Of a DNA stretch of 64,000 nt, positions 29,025-38,339 are shown piece after piece. This DNA is from Komagataella phaffii GS115 (taxonomy: Eukaryota; Ascomycota; Pichiomycetes; Pichiales; Pichiaceae). Where the stretch lies: contig NC_012964.1 in the NCBI RefSeq assembly GCF_000027005.1, positions 744,001 through 808,000 on the forward strand, written 5' to 3'. How positions within the stretch are numbered: the stretch's first letter is position 1; each line of letters starts with the position of its first letter. The translations under genes were made by a program, and so were the position numbers. Under the pieces are notes generated by a model. It did not search any database, was not told the origin of the DNA, and saw only the letters and a program-made list of their open reading frames with translations.

Positions 29025-29550
29025 TCATCACATTTGTAGCATATAATATTCGGTTTTATAGAGTTTGGTTCGATTCCAAAGAATTGCACCAAGGAGACAT
29101 TAAAGGTGGTTAAGATAAGTGCCTGTTAATCAATACAGCGTGAATCTTGGTGCCTTGAATGGACTCAACAAAGTATTTAATTTTTGATTTTTCAGTGAAT
29201 ACCGCATCGCATGGCACCAGCGAAGCAGACTGCTTATTGTATTAGATCGAAAATCATAAACGAGCCATTCACTTGAGCAAACAACTGTATACAGTCAGAC
29301 AAAAGAGTGTTAGCCTGTAGCTATTTTCACTCAACTCGTTAGCTCAAAATCCCACAAAACTACTGATTGACTTCTCATGACATAAACATGTTCATATGCA
29401 CAATACCAGGACCAGACACGAAAAACTAGACACGAGACATCTATCTGTTCGCGATTGGCTTTGCCTTCCGTAGATTACTACCGTTCTACAGTTACAAACC
29501 CTTGATAAGGACAGCATAGCACAAACCGTTTCATTCTGACAACAGTCACC
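29025..29550. other. Intergenic region between YIA6 and EPS1
   Basis: 526 bp with no supported gene. It contains a chance tRNA-like B-box (29067-29077) without a tRNA around it, and a 21-codon ORF starting at 29211 that is too far from EPS1 to interpret. Confidence 0.4.
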
Positions 29551-31749
29551 ATGAAAGTTGCAAAATCTATCGTGGCCAGTCTTTTGGCAATAGCTTTTGC
29601 TAAAGCAGCCGATCCAGCCGAGGGCTCCGGTAATGGGGGTGGAGAATGGGCCGACTGTCATCAGTATCAACTCCATCCAGCTGCCAGAACTTTTGACACC
29701 CGATACTTTCAATGAGACTCTTGCCCAAGGAATCCACTTTGTAGAGTTTTTTCTCCCTACTGTTATCATTGCAAACAACTGGAGCCCATTTGGAAAGAAA
29801 CTTATCACCGCTTCTTGAAAGAAAGTGCGATATCAGGGATCAGTATGAGACAAGTTGATTGTGCCGCAAACGGTGATTTCTGTGGAAAACAGTCAATAAA
29901 CTCATATCCCACTTTGAGACTGTATGGCCCTAGTGAAGATAACACCTCGTACAAATTGATAACAACTTACCCGAGTGGAGGCAAGAGAACGCCGCAGAAT
30001 TTCTTGAAGTTTTTGAGATCTCAATATGATGATCTGAAAAACGACCGTTTCAACCTTCCCGTTAAAGGAGAGGTTTTGACTGAGGAAAAAATGTTGAAAC
30101 TAATGAATGGAGATATTGAAGAACCAGTATTGGTTTCATTCTGGCCTACCACTGATAAAGAAACAACTTTGAAATATTTTGAAGATGTTCACAGCAACCC
30201 AATCAGTTTCAAGAACTGCTATTCGTGCTTTAACTTGGCAGTTTTATGGTCCAGAATAACCAATCGTTTGCCTGACCTGGAGACTGCCGTCTTCAACTGT
30301 GGAGGGACTAATTCTCGAGTATGCCAAGCTCTCAATCTACCCTTTAACGTAAACAGAGCTCAAGTTTCGCCTGAGATATACATGTTCTTGCCAAACTCTC
30401 ATGGAGGCATTCGTGTGAAATATAATCATGACCTGGTAATTTCTGACATTGTAGATTGGTCAGAAAGATTGTTAGCCAATGCTCAAGCTGAGGAGGTCAC
30501 TTTAGATTCATTGGCGGAAAAGATGACTTTATTGAATCCAGCTAAGGGTCTAGACTTTTTCAAGGGTCCAGATCCAAACCAGAAGCAGGTATTTGTCTAC
30601 TATTATGAAGAAGGCTCTGACGCACCTGAGGATTTTGAAATATGGCCTCATCTCCTTCAGCCTATCATGGATTTGACTACGAATACTTATATCTATCGAT
30701 CCAAAGATTCTCAGCTAGAAGATTTGCTTGATAAAAAGTACAAGAAGCTTATTGATTATATCAATCAACCTGACTTTGAGCCGGAGAGACCTTTAAATAG
30801 GGAGACCTATCTGGCAAGAACAATCACATCCGTTCCAACATTCCTCGTTTTCAAAGATAATAATATGATTCCAACAGTCTACCAAAACTTTTCACCCAAT
30901 GAGATCAGAGATGTCAAGAAAGTCGTCAATTTTATTGAACAGAATCAGTTCCCATTAGTGGACAGATTGACAACTGATAATTACGAATCGTACTTCCCAA
31001 AGTTTAACCCACAAATTCACGATAAAGACGAAAAGATTGTCATTTCTTTCTTCTCTTCTGACAATAAAACACAGACTACTAATGATTACAACCAGCTTTT
31101 GTTTGTTCAGCATTCGTATGACTATATCAAACACCAAAATAGATTTGATTTGATCGAAAAGGCTCGAGCTGACAAGACTGACAAGTCAGAGCAGTTGAAG
31201 GGGGAGGGCATGGATCCAAAAGAGATCATCAAAGTTTTATCCAAGAAGATTGACCATTTAAACAACGTTGGAAATGTGTTGACGGTATACGTGGATTTAG
31301 CTGATGATCGGAAACTTCTTGAGAAGACAGGATGGATATCGAGTAGAACAAAGTACAAACCAGGTGAATCTATAATAGTGACCAGATTCGGCAAACATTA
31401 TTGGGATAGAGATGTTTTTGGACACAAGCTAATGACCACTGCTCAAAGCTTGCGAGAAACGCTCTCTTACCTTTTGTTTCCATCCACATATATTCCACCA
31501 GAAAAGAAGACTACAGTGAGACCATCTCCTAGAGTTGCAGGGTCACCATATCCCGATGCATTTGCGTTCGTAGATATCATTCATCAGTACGGGTTGTTTG
31601 GTTATCTGTTAATTATTACATCTGTTATTGGGGTGTACATGCTTATCAAGAGTCATCGGAGAAGGTCCCGCAAGGCCAAATTTCTTTCGCACAGAAGCCA
31701 CAAGGAAGGATTTCAAGATGCTTACATCGAATTGAGCAAACACGATTAG
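29551..31749 (+). CDS. EPS1: ER membrane protein disulfide isomerase EPS1; reading frame shifted twice near 5' end
   Basis: About 730 residues if joined. The ATG at 29551 opens a signal peptide (KSIVASLLAIAFAKA) in one frame; the thioredoxin N-terminal half (PELLTPDTFNETLAQG, IHFVEF) is in the +1 frame; the active site CYHC (29761-29772) and everything after it are back in the first frame. Two single-base indels would explain this: an extra G in the G5 run at 29635-29639 and a missing T in the T6 run at 29747-29752. The rest is intact: long thioredoxin-like lumenal region, one TM helix (about 31590-31650) and a basic cytoplasmic tail. Eps1 acts in quality control of membrane proteins in the ER. 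Error or real mutation cannot be told from this sequence. Confidence 0.85.
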
Positions 31750-31911
31750 TAGATAGAGTCTCACACCAATAGGCCATCAGTAGGCGACAATCGCTTAAAG
31801 TGTGTGGGTATCGGTGCGCGATATAGCCTTACATAATACATTCAGATCACACATGTTGTGAGCCACAGTTTAACTCTTCTTCATACTTGTATCGACATCC
31901 CTAAGAACATA

Positions 31912-32439
31912 ATGCAGCTTTACTATCATGATGGTTTAGACACCCCAGATAATTTCTGTGAAGATCACAATTCTGGGGAAGAGGTGTCAGTTGAAGAGCT
32001 GTCCAAAATTGGAGTGATATACTACCATTTGGACGAAGAGAGTCAAGTTGAGAAGATTGCCAGGGAAAGAGATTACAAGAACAGAGATTTTGTGGTTCTA
32101 TCTGATGAGACTTTCCCTGGTGGGCCAGATGCTTTGCAAGAGAAACTGAAAGTCTTCTACAAGGAGCATCTTCACGAAGATGAGGAGATTAGATTCATCC
32201 TGGATGGAGAAGGCTACTTTGACGTGAGATCACAGAACGACAGGTGGATCCGAAGCAAGCTTTTCAAAGGTGATTTACTGATTCTTCCTGCTGGGATTTA
32301 CCACAGATTCACGTTGTCCACTAAGAAGTATGTCAAGACAATGAGGTTGTTCAAGGAGGAGCCAAAATGGCAAGCCTATAACAGACCGGCTGATGACAAA
32401 GGAGCTAGATTGGAGTACTTGAAAAGTATTCAGGTGTAG
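31912..32439 (+). CDS. ADI1: Acireductone dioxygenase ADI1
   Basis: 175 residues from the ATG at 31912 (the open frame begins at an upstream GTG). Cupin-fold metalloenzyme of the methionine salvage pathway, converting acireductone and O2 to the 2-oxo acid precursor of methionine plus formate. Metal ligands are visible: His86, His88, Glu92 (EHLHEDEEIRF) and His131 (GIYHRFTL). Length matches yeast Adi1 (179). A two-codon leader ORF (ATG TTG TGA at 31853-31861) precedes it. It is inserted in a run otherwise syntenic with S. cerevisiae chromosomes V and IX. Confidence 0.95.
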   Translation: MQLYYHDGLDTPDNFCEDHNSGEEVSVEELSKIGVIYYHLDEESQVEKIARERDYKNRDFVVLSDETFPGGPDALQEKLKVFYKEHLHEDEEIRFILDGEGYFDVRSQNDRWIRSKLFKGDLLILPAGIYHRFTLSTKKYVKTMRLFKEEPKWQAYNRPADDKGARLEYLKSIQV

Positions 32440-32746
32440 GTTTTTGTAGTTAACGAATATATGTGTATTTATTACTTTCTTGGGTTGAAAGATGCAGAGA
32501 TCATTTGGAGGTGACATTGGTGAAAAAAATGAAGAACTAGAGTGTTCAGAATATAATTTTTTCGACAGCTGACATTGCAGGTACCAGCCTCTAGTTTTCC
32601 TAATGATCAATTTTGGTAGCTAAAGATCATCTTTGCTTGCTAACGTATCGATGGACTCAAAATGTCTTCTTTTAAGTGCCAACCTGGATTGTCTTAACCA
32701 GTTCGCTAACATTGAAATATTCGAATTCCCTACTCATCCCACCATT
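32440..32746. other. Intergenic region between ADI1 and GIM4
   Basis: 307 bp; ADI1 3' flank and GIM4 promoter. I see no gene or clear element apart from a T-rich tract. Confidence 0.35.
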
Positions 32747-33157
32747 ATGTCTGAAGGAAAGCCCAACCCCAATCAAGAACGTATGTGATCACCATTTTCC
32801 AAGAACTTTCAGGACAACTACTAACTCTGAACAGTATTTCAAAAGCAATATGATGAATTCCAAGAAACTTTGGAAGCTTTGAACAACAAGATTGGTCAAT
32901 TACAAGGCGATATAGAGGAACACAATATTGTACTAAAAACCATCACAACTGCTCCAAAAGACAGAAAATGCTTCCACATGATAGGAGGTGTACTAATTGA
33001 GAAAACGGCTGGAGAAGTAGAACCAACGTTGAAGACTAACGTTACTAAAATGAATGATGCAGTTGAAAACTTGAAAAACGAGATCCAAAACACCCACAAA
33101 CAATTTGAAGACTGGAAAAAGAAGACTGGCGTCAAGATTGTGAGTGCTAATGAGTAG
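32747..33157 (+). CDS. GIM4: Prefoldin subunit 2, GIM4 (spliced)
   Basis: 118 residues from exons 32747-32780 and 32835-33157. The 54-nt intron has donor GTATGT (32781), branch TACTAAC (32819-32825) and acceptor CAG (32834); splicing joins MSEGKPNPNQE to LFQKQYDEFQETL in frame. Without it the downstream exon lacks its start. Two coiled-coil helices flank KDRKCFHMIGGVLIEKT, the prefoldin-beta hairpin signature. Gim4 is a subunit of the hexameric prefoldin/GimC chaperone that delivers actin and tubulin to the CCT chaperonin. Next to WBP1, as in S. cerevisiae (YEL003W, YEL002C). Confidence 0.93.
32781..32834 (+). other. GIM4 intron
   Basis: 54 nt, GTATGT...TACTAAC...CAG, phase 1; all three splice signals are consensus. 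Confidence 0.9.
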
Positions 33158-33239
33158 AACCAAATAACTGATGATTAATTTACAGCAAAAAGGGCATTGA
33201 TTTTTATTTCCGTCTGGCTATTTCTATTCAGTATTCTAT

Positions 33240-34535
33240 CTAGATGTTCTTCTTGATCTCAGTTGCATCTTCAGTTGAATAGAGGAAGAAGATAACGAAA
33301 ATTATCCAGGCAATTACAACAGCACCTGCACTGGCAACGTAAACCCAAGAATTTGTGATTTCCCAACTTCTGGGGTACTCGTCATTGGCAAGGTGTCTGA
33401 CAGGTACAATGTCTTCTTCTTCAATAAAGGTGTATCCAGGTCTGAAATACTTGGTGGAAAATGTGAACATACCATGCTGATCGGGCAATTTGAATGGCCC
33501 ACTAGTGTATACTTGAACGGACTCATCCTCTGTTTTTACTTGCTCTAAAGTGATTCTGTAGTAAGGATCCAACATGATCAGCTCTAATTGCACGTCATTA
33601 GCCTTGAATGGCACCCATTCTTTTCCATTCCATTCACTCAATCCAATCTCATATGACACCTCGTCTTTCACCTTGTACTCTTCGGTAGATTCTGGAGCAT
33701 CCGTCAAATAGTGTTTAGCAAAGGTTGACTTCAACAAATTCCTACTTTGGAAAGTCCAATCAACAAGATCTTTGGCACTCTGGTCAAAGTGCTCATTATC
33801 AAAAAACAAAGTGCTACCCAACCATAAACTTCTAGCGTTATTCAGACCCTGGAAAGCAACAGCTAGGAAACCTTGGTCTCCTGAAGTCCAAGTAGACTGC
33901 TCGTTAACAACTCCCTCATTGATGTCGTATGCAAAAGAGGTTTTTGGTGCCTTTAAGAGAGGAATCAAATACTCATTGTTAGAGAGTAAACTAGCAGCCC
34001 CTGAGTAAACAATTGCTTTGTTGAATGCTACAATGGAGTTTGGAACTACTGACTCCTCCAAAGAAAGCCTAATCTCGTCATGTTGTTCATTAACGCCATT
34101 GAAATGATCAATTAGCTTGTAATTCTTAGGAGATGGATATATACCCAGTTCAGTGTTGAAGGCAACAATTTCAGAATTGGATCCAACTTGGTTTGTGATA
34201 CTGATAATGTCACCTCCTTCGTTGACAAATTCGATCAGTTTTAGGGCATTCAAATCTCCTTGGTTCGATTGACCTGATATGGGAAAAACAAACAGATTTT
34301 GGTAGATTCTCTTTTGGTTATAGAATAATTGAACTTCACTGGCTTTGTCGTTCAGATCCACGATATCTACTCTGGAGAATTCGCCATTGAGATGATCCAC
34401 GAGACTGCTAAATTCGCCAAATTCCAGAACAGAAGAATCGTACACTACCAATGTATCAGAGGCTATTGGAGATAAAGCCATGACAGCGGTGCAAAACGAC
34501 CATATCAATACTATGAGTCCTTTGAAATGATTCAT
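33240..34535 (-). CDS. WBP1: Oligosaccharyltransferase subunit WBP1
   Basis: 431 residues. Signal peptide (1-21), lumenal domain of the DDOST/OST48 family, one transmembrane helix at about 396-417 (VYVASAGAVVIAWIIFVIFFLY) and cytoplasmic tail ending KKNI, a KKxx ER-retrieval signal. Essential non-catalytic subunit of the ER complex that transfers the oligosaccharide to Asn residues of nascent proteins. The length matches yeast Wbp1 (430). Divergent from the small spliced gene; a TCACGTGA E-box and a GCGCG element lie in the shared promoter. Confidence 0.96.
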   Translation of the reverse strand: MNHFKGLIVLIWSFCTAVMALSPIASDTLVVYDSSVLEFGEFSSLVDHLNGEFSRVDIVDLNDKASEVQLFYNQKRIYQNLFVFPISGQSNQGDLNALKLIEFVNEGGDIISITNQVGSNSEIVAFNTELGIYPSPKNYKLIDHFNGVNEQHDEIRLSLEESVVPNSIVAFNKAIVYSGAASLLSNNEYLIPLLKAPKTSFAYDINEGVVNEQSTWTSGDQGFLAVAFQGLNNARSLWLGSTLFFDNEHFDQSAKDLVDWTFQSRNLLKSTFAKHYLTDAPESTEEYKVKDEVSYEIGLSEWNGKEWVPFKANDVQLELIMLDPYYRITLEQVKTEDESVQVYTSGPFKLPDQHGMFTFSTKYFRPGYTFIEEEDIVPVRHLANDEYPRSWEITNSWVYVASAGAVVIAWIIFVIFFLYSTEDATEIKKNI

Positions 34536-34691
34536 GGTTCTTCAGTGGTAATGATAACACGTTTAAGGTTGGATAATTCATTCTCAACTGGTTGGTCACG
34601 TGAATGACCAGGAATTAGAATGCGCGATTCGATCTGTATACAGCCCGCATAATGATCAATGTTCTGAACTTAAGCTCCACTGTCAATAACC

Positions 34692-34977
34692 ATGACTAAA
34701 GGAGTTGAAGAAGAGTCGTTTGAGTCGGGCGATCTACTGGAAGCTTTCAAGAGGCTTAATGAAGGCGAGAGAACAGCAACTGTAAGTCTTAGTAGATATT
34801 GAGTTACTACAAAAGTCTAGTTACCGAGCAACGGCACCATTATTACTGGACCATCTACTAACGGCTTTCAAGGAGCTTGAAAAAATGCTTGATTCTATTG
34901 AAAGTAAAATAAGAAAGCTGGAAGAAGTGGCAAACTTTGACAATGCTGAATCAAAACCCAAGACCAACGATCAATAA
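34692..34977 (+). CDS. Small coiled-coil protein, YIL002W-A-like (spliced)
   Basis: 64 residues from exons 34692-34781 and 34873-34977. Donor GTAAGT (34782), branch TACTAAC (34856-34862), acceptor AAG (34872), phase 0; without splicing the frame stops 9 codons into the intron. The product MTKGVEEESFESGD... is acidic at the start and then an amphipathic helix with KRLNEGERTAT joined to ELEKMLDSIESKIRKLEE. S. cerevisiae has a 69-residue ORF, YIL002W-A, at the same place and strand beside INP51 (YIL002C), and as I recall it has the same kind of helix; the match should be verified. Function unknown. Its stop codon lies 1 nt from the INP51 stop codon. A 34-nt alternative intron (acceptor at 34815) is possible but has a poor branch site. 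Confidence 0.75.
34782..34872 (+). other. Intron of YIL002W-A-like gene
   Basis: 91 nt, GTAAGT...TACTAAC...AAG, phase 0, branch adenosine about 11 nt from the acceptor. Confidence 0.75.
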
Positions 34978-34978
34978 G

Positions 34979-37939
34979 TTAGCTTTCTGAAGGGTATTCT
35001 TTCAAACCTTCCTCAATAGTCACAAAATCAGCCTCTTTGGTTTTCTCAAAAGGATTCCTGGGTAGATTGGGATTGACCATCATTTTTCCATCATCTAGTT
35101 CTGGAAAGTGTACTCTCACTGATTGTCGACCATCAATCCACCATTTAGTATGCTCTGAGCTGGGTGGTGGCAGCCCGTGGGCTAATGTGATCTCATTGTC
35201 AACATAATTACTGGCTCCTGGATTTGATGGAGCCATATTTGCAGTGTCCTGTTCGTTAATAATATCTCCATAAAACAAGATATCGTTGGCGTCGCCAATT
35301 TTGTGCTTCATTTCCTCGTACAATTCTGCAGTGAGTCTATTCTTGATCTCTTCATCTATGACATCGACAGTGGCCTTGAACACACCATATACCGGTCTGT
35401 GATCACTGAACTTGATTGACGGCACACTCCCATATGATATCTGATTCAGAGACTTTCCTCTTGAGATACTAAGAATCCTATCAGTCCAGGCTGGGACTCT
35501 CTGTTTCTCTGAAGTATCATATCTGGATGTTCCGTTGTCAAACTTGTATGTAGGTGCAAAATTCAATTCCATTTCATCATAGTAAGGGAATGCATGTCCT
35601 TCGGCCATTTGATTGTTCAGTTGGTCATATTCGTAAAGCTTGCGGTAATTCTTTTCTCCTATCAGCCTCTTACAATCCTCATTGGACAGTTCAATTCTGT
35701 AGTTGAAGTCTCCCATCCATATAACGATATCATGATCTTTCAAGGTCCGTTTCCGGGCAAAGGACATTCCCTTGGCAATAGTTTTGTAATCTTGATGCCG
35801 TTCAACAACATTATGAAATCCAGCTGCAAGATGGCTAGAAACAATTGCAAACTTTGTAGTCGAACTGTAAGTAAAACTAATGGCTACAGCTCCCTTATTT
35901 GCTGCTATACCCGCAAGACCTGTCTTTTTTAATGTCCCTTCAATATCTGTGATACGTGTTTTTGCGGTGGTCTTTACCAACAGGAACAGACATATTCCTC
36001 CAAGCTGGGATACCCACAGCATTGTATACTTATTTGGATCATCTCGGTTGACAGTCAACAATAATTTCTTCTCCCAAAACTGGCGATTCTTTGAATCAAC
36101 ATTGATCATCTTCCCAGCACTTAGGGAAATTATCTCCTGAAATCCTATTGCTATAACGTCATAGTTCTCTTTCGCACTGTCATCTAGTGGGTATATCCAA
36201 GATCTTATATCTCCTTCGTATAGCTCGCCATTGATGTTAAAGGTTCCTGTGAATATCTTTAATGTTCTCTGTGATGTGAACTCATTCTTCTTTTTTCTCA
36301 ATTCATTCGTGACAAAGTCATGTATAGGATCAATCAGTTGAACCTCAATCTGACCGTTCAATCTACCCAATAGTTTATCCACGTTATGCTCTTTAATCTT
36401 ATTGTCCTGAACAACATTGCTCACATATTTCTTGCTCACTCCGGCGACTACTCCAACAAGACCTCCCTGCTTGTTTTTCGTGTGCTTAGAGCTCATTGCA
36501 TGCAATGTGATTTTCTGTAAACGCTGCCCATTCTCGTGCCATAACTCGTTATGCTTTGCTGCTATTTCGTTGCTAAAATTGAGATCGAGATCAGAGAGAC
36601 AAGCGTGGAAAACGGTACTTGATATCAGCTGCTGAATATAATTGGCCTTCTCCAAAGAGTTGAATGTGTTGGTCAAAAAGATACCGGACTGTTTTCCTAT
36701 TGAAGTCTGATCCTTGAGATTATAGCAGTATGCACCAATGTCTATAATGCGATCTTCTATCGCCTTTAGCAGTTTCGAATCAGCTGTATGATTTTTCAAT
36801 GAATCTAAGGGAAAATTGATTTCATTGTACGTAACCTGTTGTCTCAGCACATCGTCTAAATTTCGAAAGCTTTCTTTGTACTTTTCAGTTAGCTCTCGTT
36901 GATATCCTCTCTCTGATAAACCGTCTAATATATGGACATTGCCAAAATTTTGACAGAGAATATCAAAGTATTTATCGAACGCTGCTTGAGACGATTCTGA
37001 GGATCTCGGGAAATCTATTTTTGTGGAAAGTAGCTGGTTCTCTAGAGACCAAAACAGTGGCACATTTCCTCGGATTTGATTGTAAAAGAATATTGTGTTT
37101 TTTGTGTAAAGACAAACTGTTGATTGAACAAAGTTGGAGGTATTCCCATTATCGTCCAGCCCCCAGGGGCCAAATAGATGGCCTTTGCCCGTCTTCACGC
37201 AGTTTTGCTTCGAGATTATCGTCATCAAAGAGTCTCCATTTGTCTCAATACTGCAGTTGACGCTTTGTACATAGCCTCTCATAATGCAGACCAGAAATTC
37301 CCCACGTTCTTCGAACAGAAACCTCTCTTGTGGCGTCAAATGATCTTTAAAATTGATCAACTCACCGACCATAAAATTATTCCATAAAAAGTTCTTTGAA
37401 TATTCTAGTATCATTCTGAATTTTTTCTCTTTTCTGAGGTAACTTGACTCACGGTGTTGCAAAGATGTGATGATGTCAAAATCATTACTATAATAGAAAC
37501 TATTGGAACTCAACAGTCTTTTTAATGAAGAATAAGGGACCTCCTTTTCATAAATTTCAATATTCTTCTCCGCAGTCAGAGCCTGGGTGTTGTATTTTGT
37601 CTCAATGTATTCAAAGCTATCGTTCTCAAGACAGATGAAGTTGACATTCTTGATGACATTGATTCTCTCTTGGGGTCGTATGCTTCCCACTTCTTGTTTT
37701 CCTGTAATAACACAGACAAATGTATTCCCTTTGAGATGAATCAATCCTAATAAACCGTAACATTCCATGTTCAATTCATAGTAATGCTGTGAACTTAGAT
37801 GCTTGAGAGACACAAACTCTATGATACTTTTCGGTTTCGAATTGACATGATTCTGAGTTCGAACTGTCTTGAACAGCAGACAGTAATCGCCCGAAACCAA
37901 AGCCACAGACCTTGGATTCTTACGCAGTAGAACTTTCAT
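34979..37939 (-). CDS. INP51: Inositol polyphosphate 5-phosphatase INP51 (synaptojanin-like)
   Basis: 986 residues. Sac-like domain (about 1-480), then a 5-phosphatase domain (about 555-860) with WMGDFNYR (741-748), PAWTDRIL (816-823) and SDHRPVY (845-851), and a C-terminal tail with LPPPSSEHTKWWI and the EH-domain ligand NPF (962-964). Where active Sac phosphatases have the C-x5-R loop, this protein reads TNTFNSLEKAN (423-433), so the Sac activity should be lost, as in S. cerevisiae Inp51. The enzyme hydrolyses PI(4,5)P2 at the plasma membrane and, in yeast, partners with Irs4/Tax4 through NPF. Neighbours match YIL001W and YIL002W-A. Confidence 0.93.
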   Translation of the reverse strand: MKVLLRKNPRSVALVSGDYCLLFKTVRTQNHVNSKPKSIIEFVSLKHLSSQHYYELNMECYGLLGLIHLKGNTFVCVITGKQEVGSIRPQERINVIKNVNFICLENDSFEYIETKYNTQALTAEKNIEIYEKEVPYSSLKRLLSSNSFYYSNDFDIITSLQHRESSYLRKEKKFRMILEYSKNFLWNNFMVGELINFKDHLTPQERFLFEERGEFLVCIMRGYVQSVNCSIETNGDSLMTIISKQNCVKTGKGHLFGPWGLDDNGNTSNFVQSTVCLYTKNTIFFYNQIRGNVPLFWSLENQLLSTKIDFPRSSESSQAAFDKYFDILCQNFGNVHILDGLSERGYQRELTEKYKESFRNLDDVLRQQVTYNEINFPLDSLKNHTADSKLLKAIEDRIIDIGAYCYNLKDQTSIGKQSGIFLTNTFNSLEKANYIQQLISSTVFHACLSDLDLNFSNEIAAKHNELWHENGQRLQKITLHAMSSKHTKNKQGGLVGVVAGVSKKYVSNVVQDNKIKEHNVDKLLGRLNGQIEVQLIDPIHDFVTNELRKKKNEFTSQRTLKIFTGTFNINGELYEGDIRSWIYPLDDSAKENYDVIAIGFQEIISLSAGKMINVDSKNRQFWEKKLLLTVNRDDPNKYTMLWVSQLGGICLFLLVKTTAKTRITDIEGTLKKTGLAGIAANKGAVAISFTYSSTTKFAIVSSHLAAGFHNVVERHQDYKTIAKGMSFARKRTLKDHDIVIWMGDFNYRIELSNEDCKRLIGEKNYRKLYEYDQLNNQMAEGHAFPYYDEMELNFAPTYKFDNGTSRYDTSEKQRVPAWTDRILSISRGKSLNQISYGSVPSIKFSDHRPVYGVFKATVDVIDEEIKNRLTAELYEEMKHKIGDANDILFYGDIINEQDTANMAPSNPGASNYVDNEITLAHGLPPPSSEHTKWWIDGRQSVRVHFPELDDGKMMVNPNLPRNPFEKTKEADFVTIEEGLKEYPSES

Positions 37940-38339
37940 TATATACTTCTGTTTTTGAGCATAAGTTTGAAGTTAAGCTATTCTTAGTTACAGATTTCAT
38001 AACGCTTAGATAGGGACTGCGACTGGTGTTTGAATGTAAGCACCAAAAGAGGCAGGGTCAAATCTGCTGATGTCTACGGCATGATAGTGCCGTTGGAGGC
38101 AAAAAAAGCGTTCAGTCCTCAAGGTTTTAGGGTAGTTGACACTACGTCTGAACCATCTCTGATTACTCAAGGTTAGAAAGGATATATTAAGTTGGCCAAG
38201 AGGGAGGTCCCTTGCATTGAAAAAGGCAAGCCCGTTAGGTTCCTGAAATTTCGCTTATCTAACCACTGCCAATCCCTAGGCTGACTCACTTTCTTGATCT
38301 AACTCTTCTCTCGGGGACCACACTTCACATTGGAGGCTA
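37940..38339. promoter_or_regulatory. Divergent INP51/YIL001W-like promoter region
   Basis: 400 bp without a supported gene. A short perfect inverted repeat (CGGCA...TGCCG near 38079-38094) is present, with no known role. Confidence 0.35.

Noticed and set aside
29064..29080. Perfect tRNA B-box GGTTCGATTCC with a 5-bp T-stem
   Set aside because: No matching A-box, anticodon arm or acceptor 5' strand upstream; the sequence beyond does not fold as a tRNA.
29747..29752. Programmed -1 frameshift in EPS1
   Set aside because: The zero-frame phase is GAG TTT TTT CTC, so tandem slippage would cause mismatches; and a second, opposite shift upstream would still be needed. Sequence error or mutation fits better.
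34782..34815. 34-nt intron alternative in the YIL002W-A-like gene
   Set aside because: Frame would be kept, but the intron is implausibly short and lacks a good branch site; the 91-nt intron has a TACTAAC.
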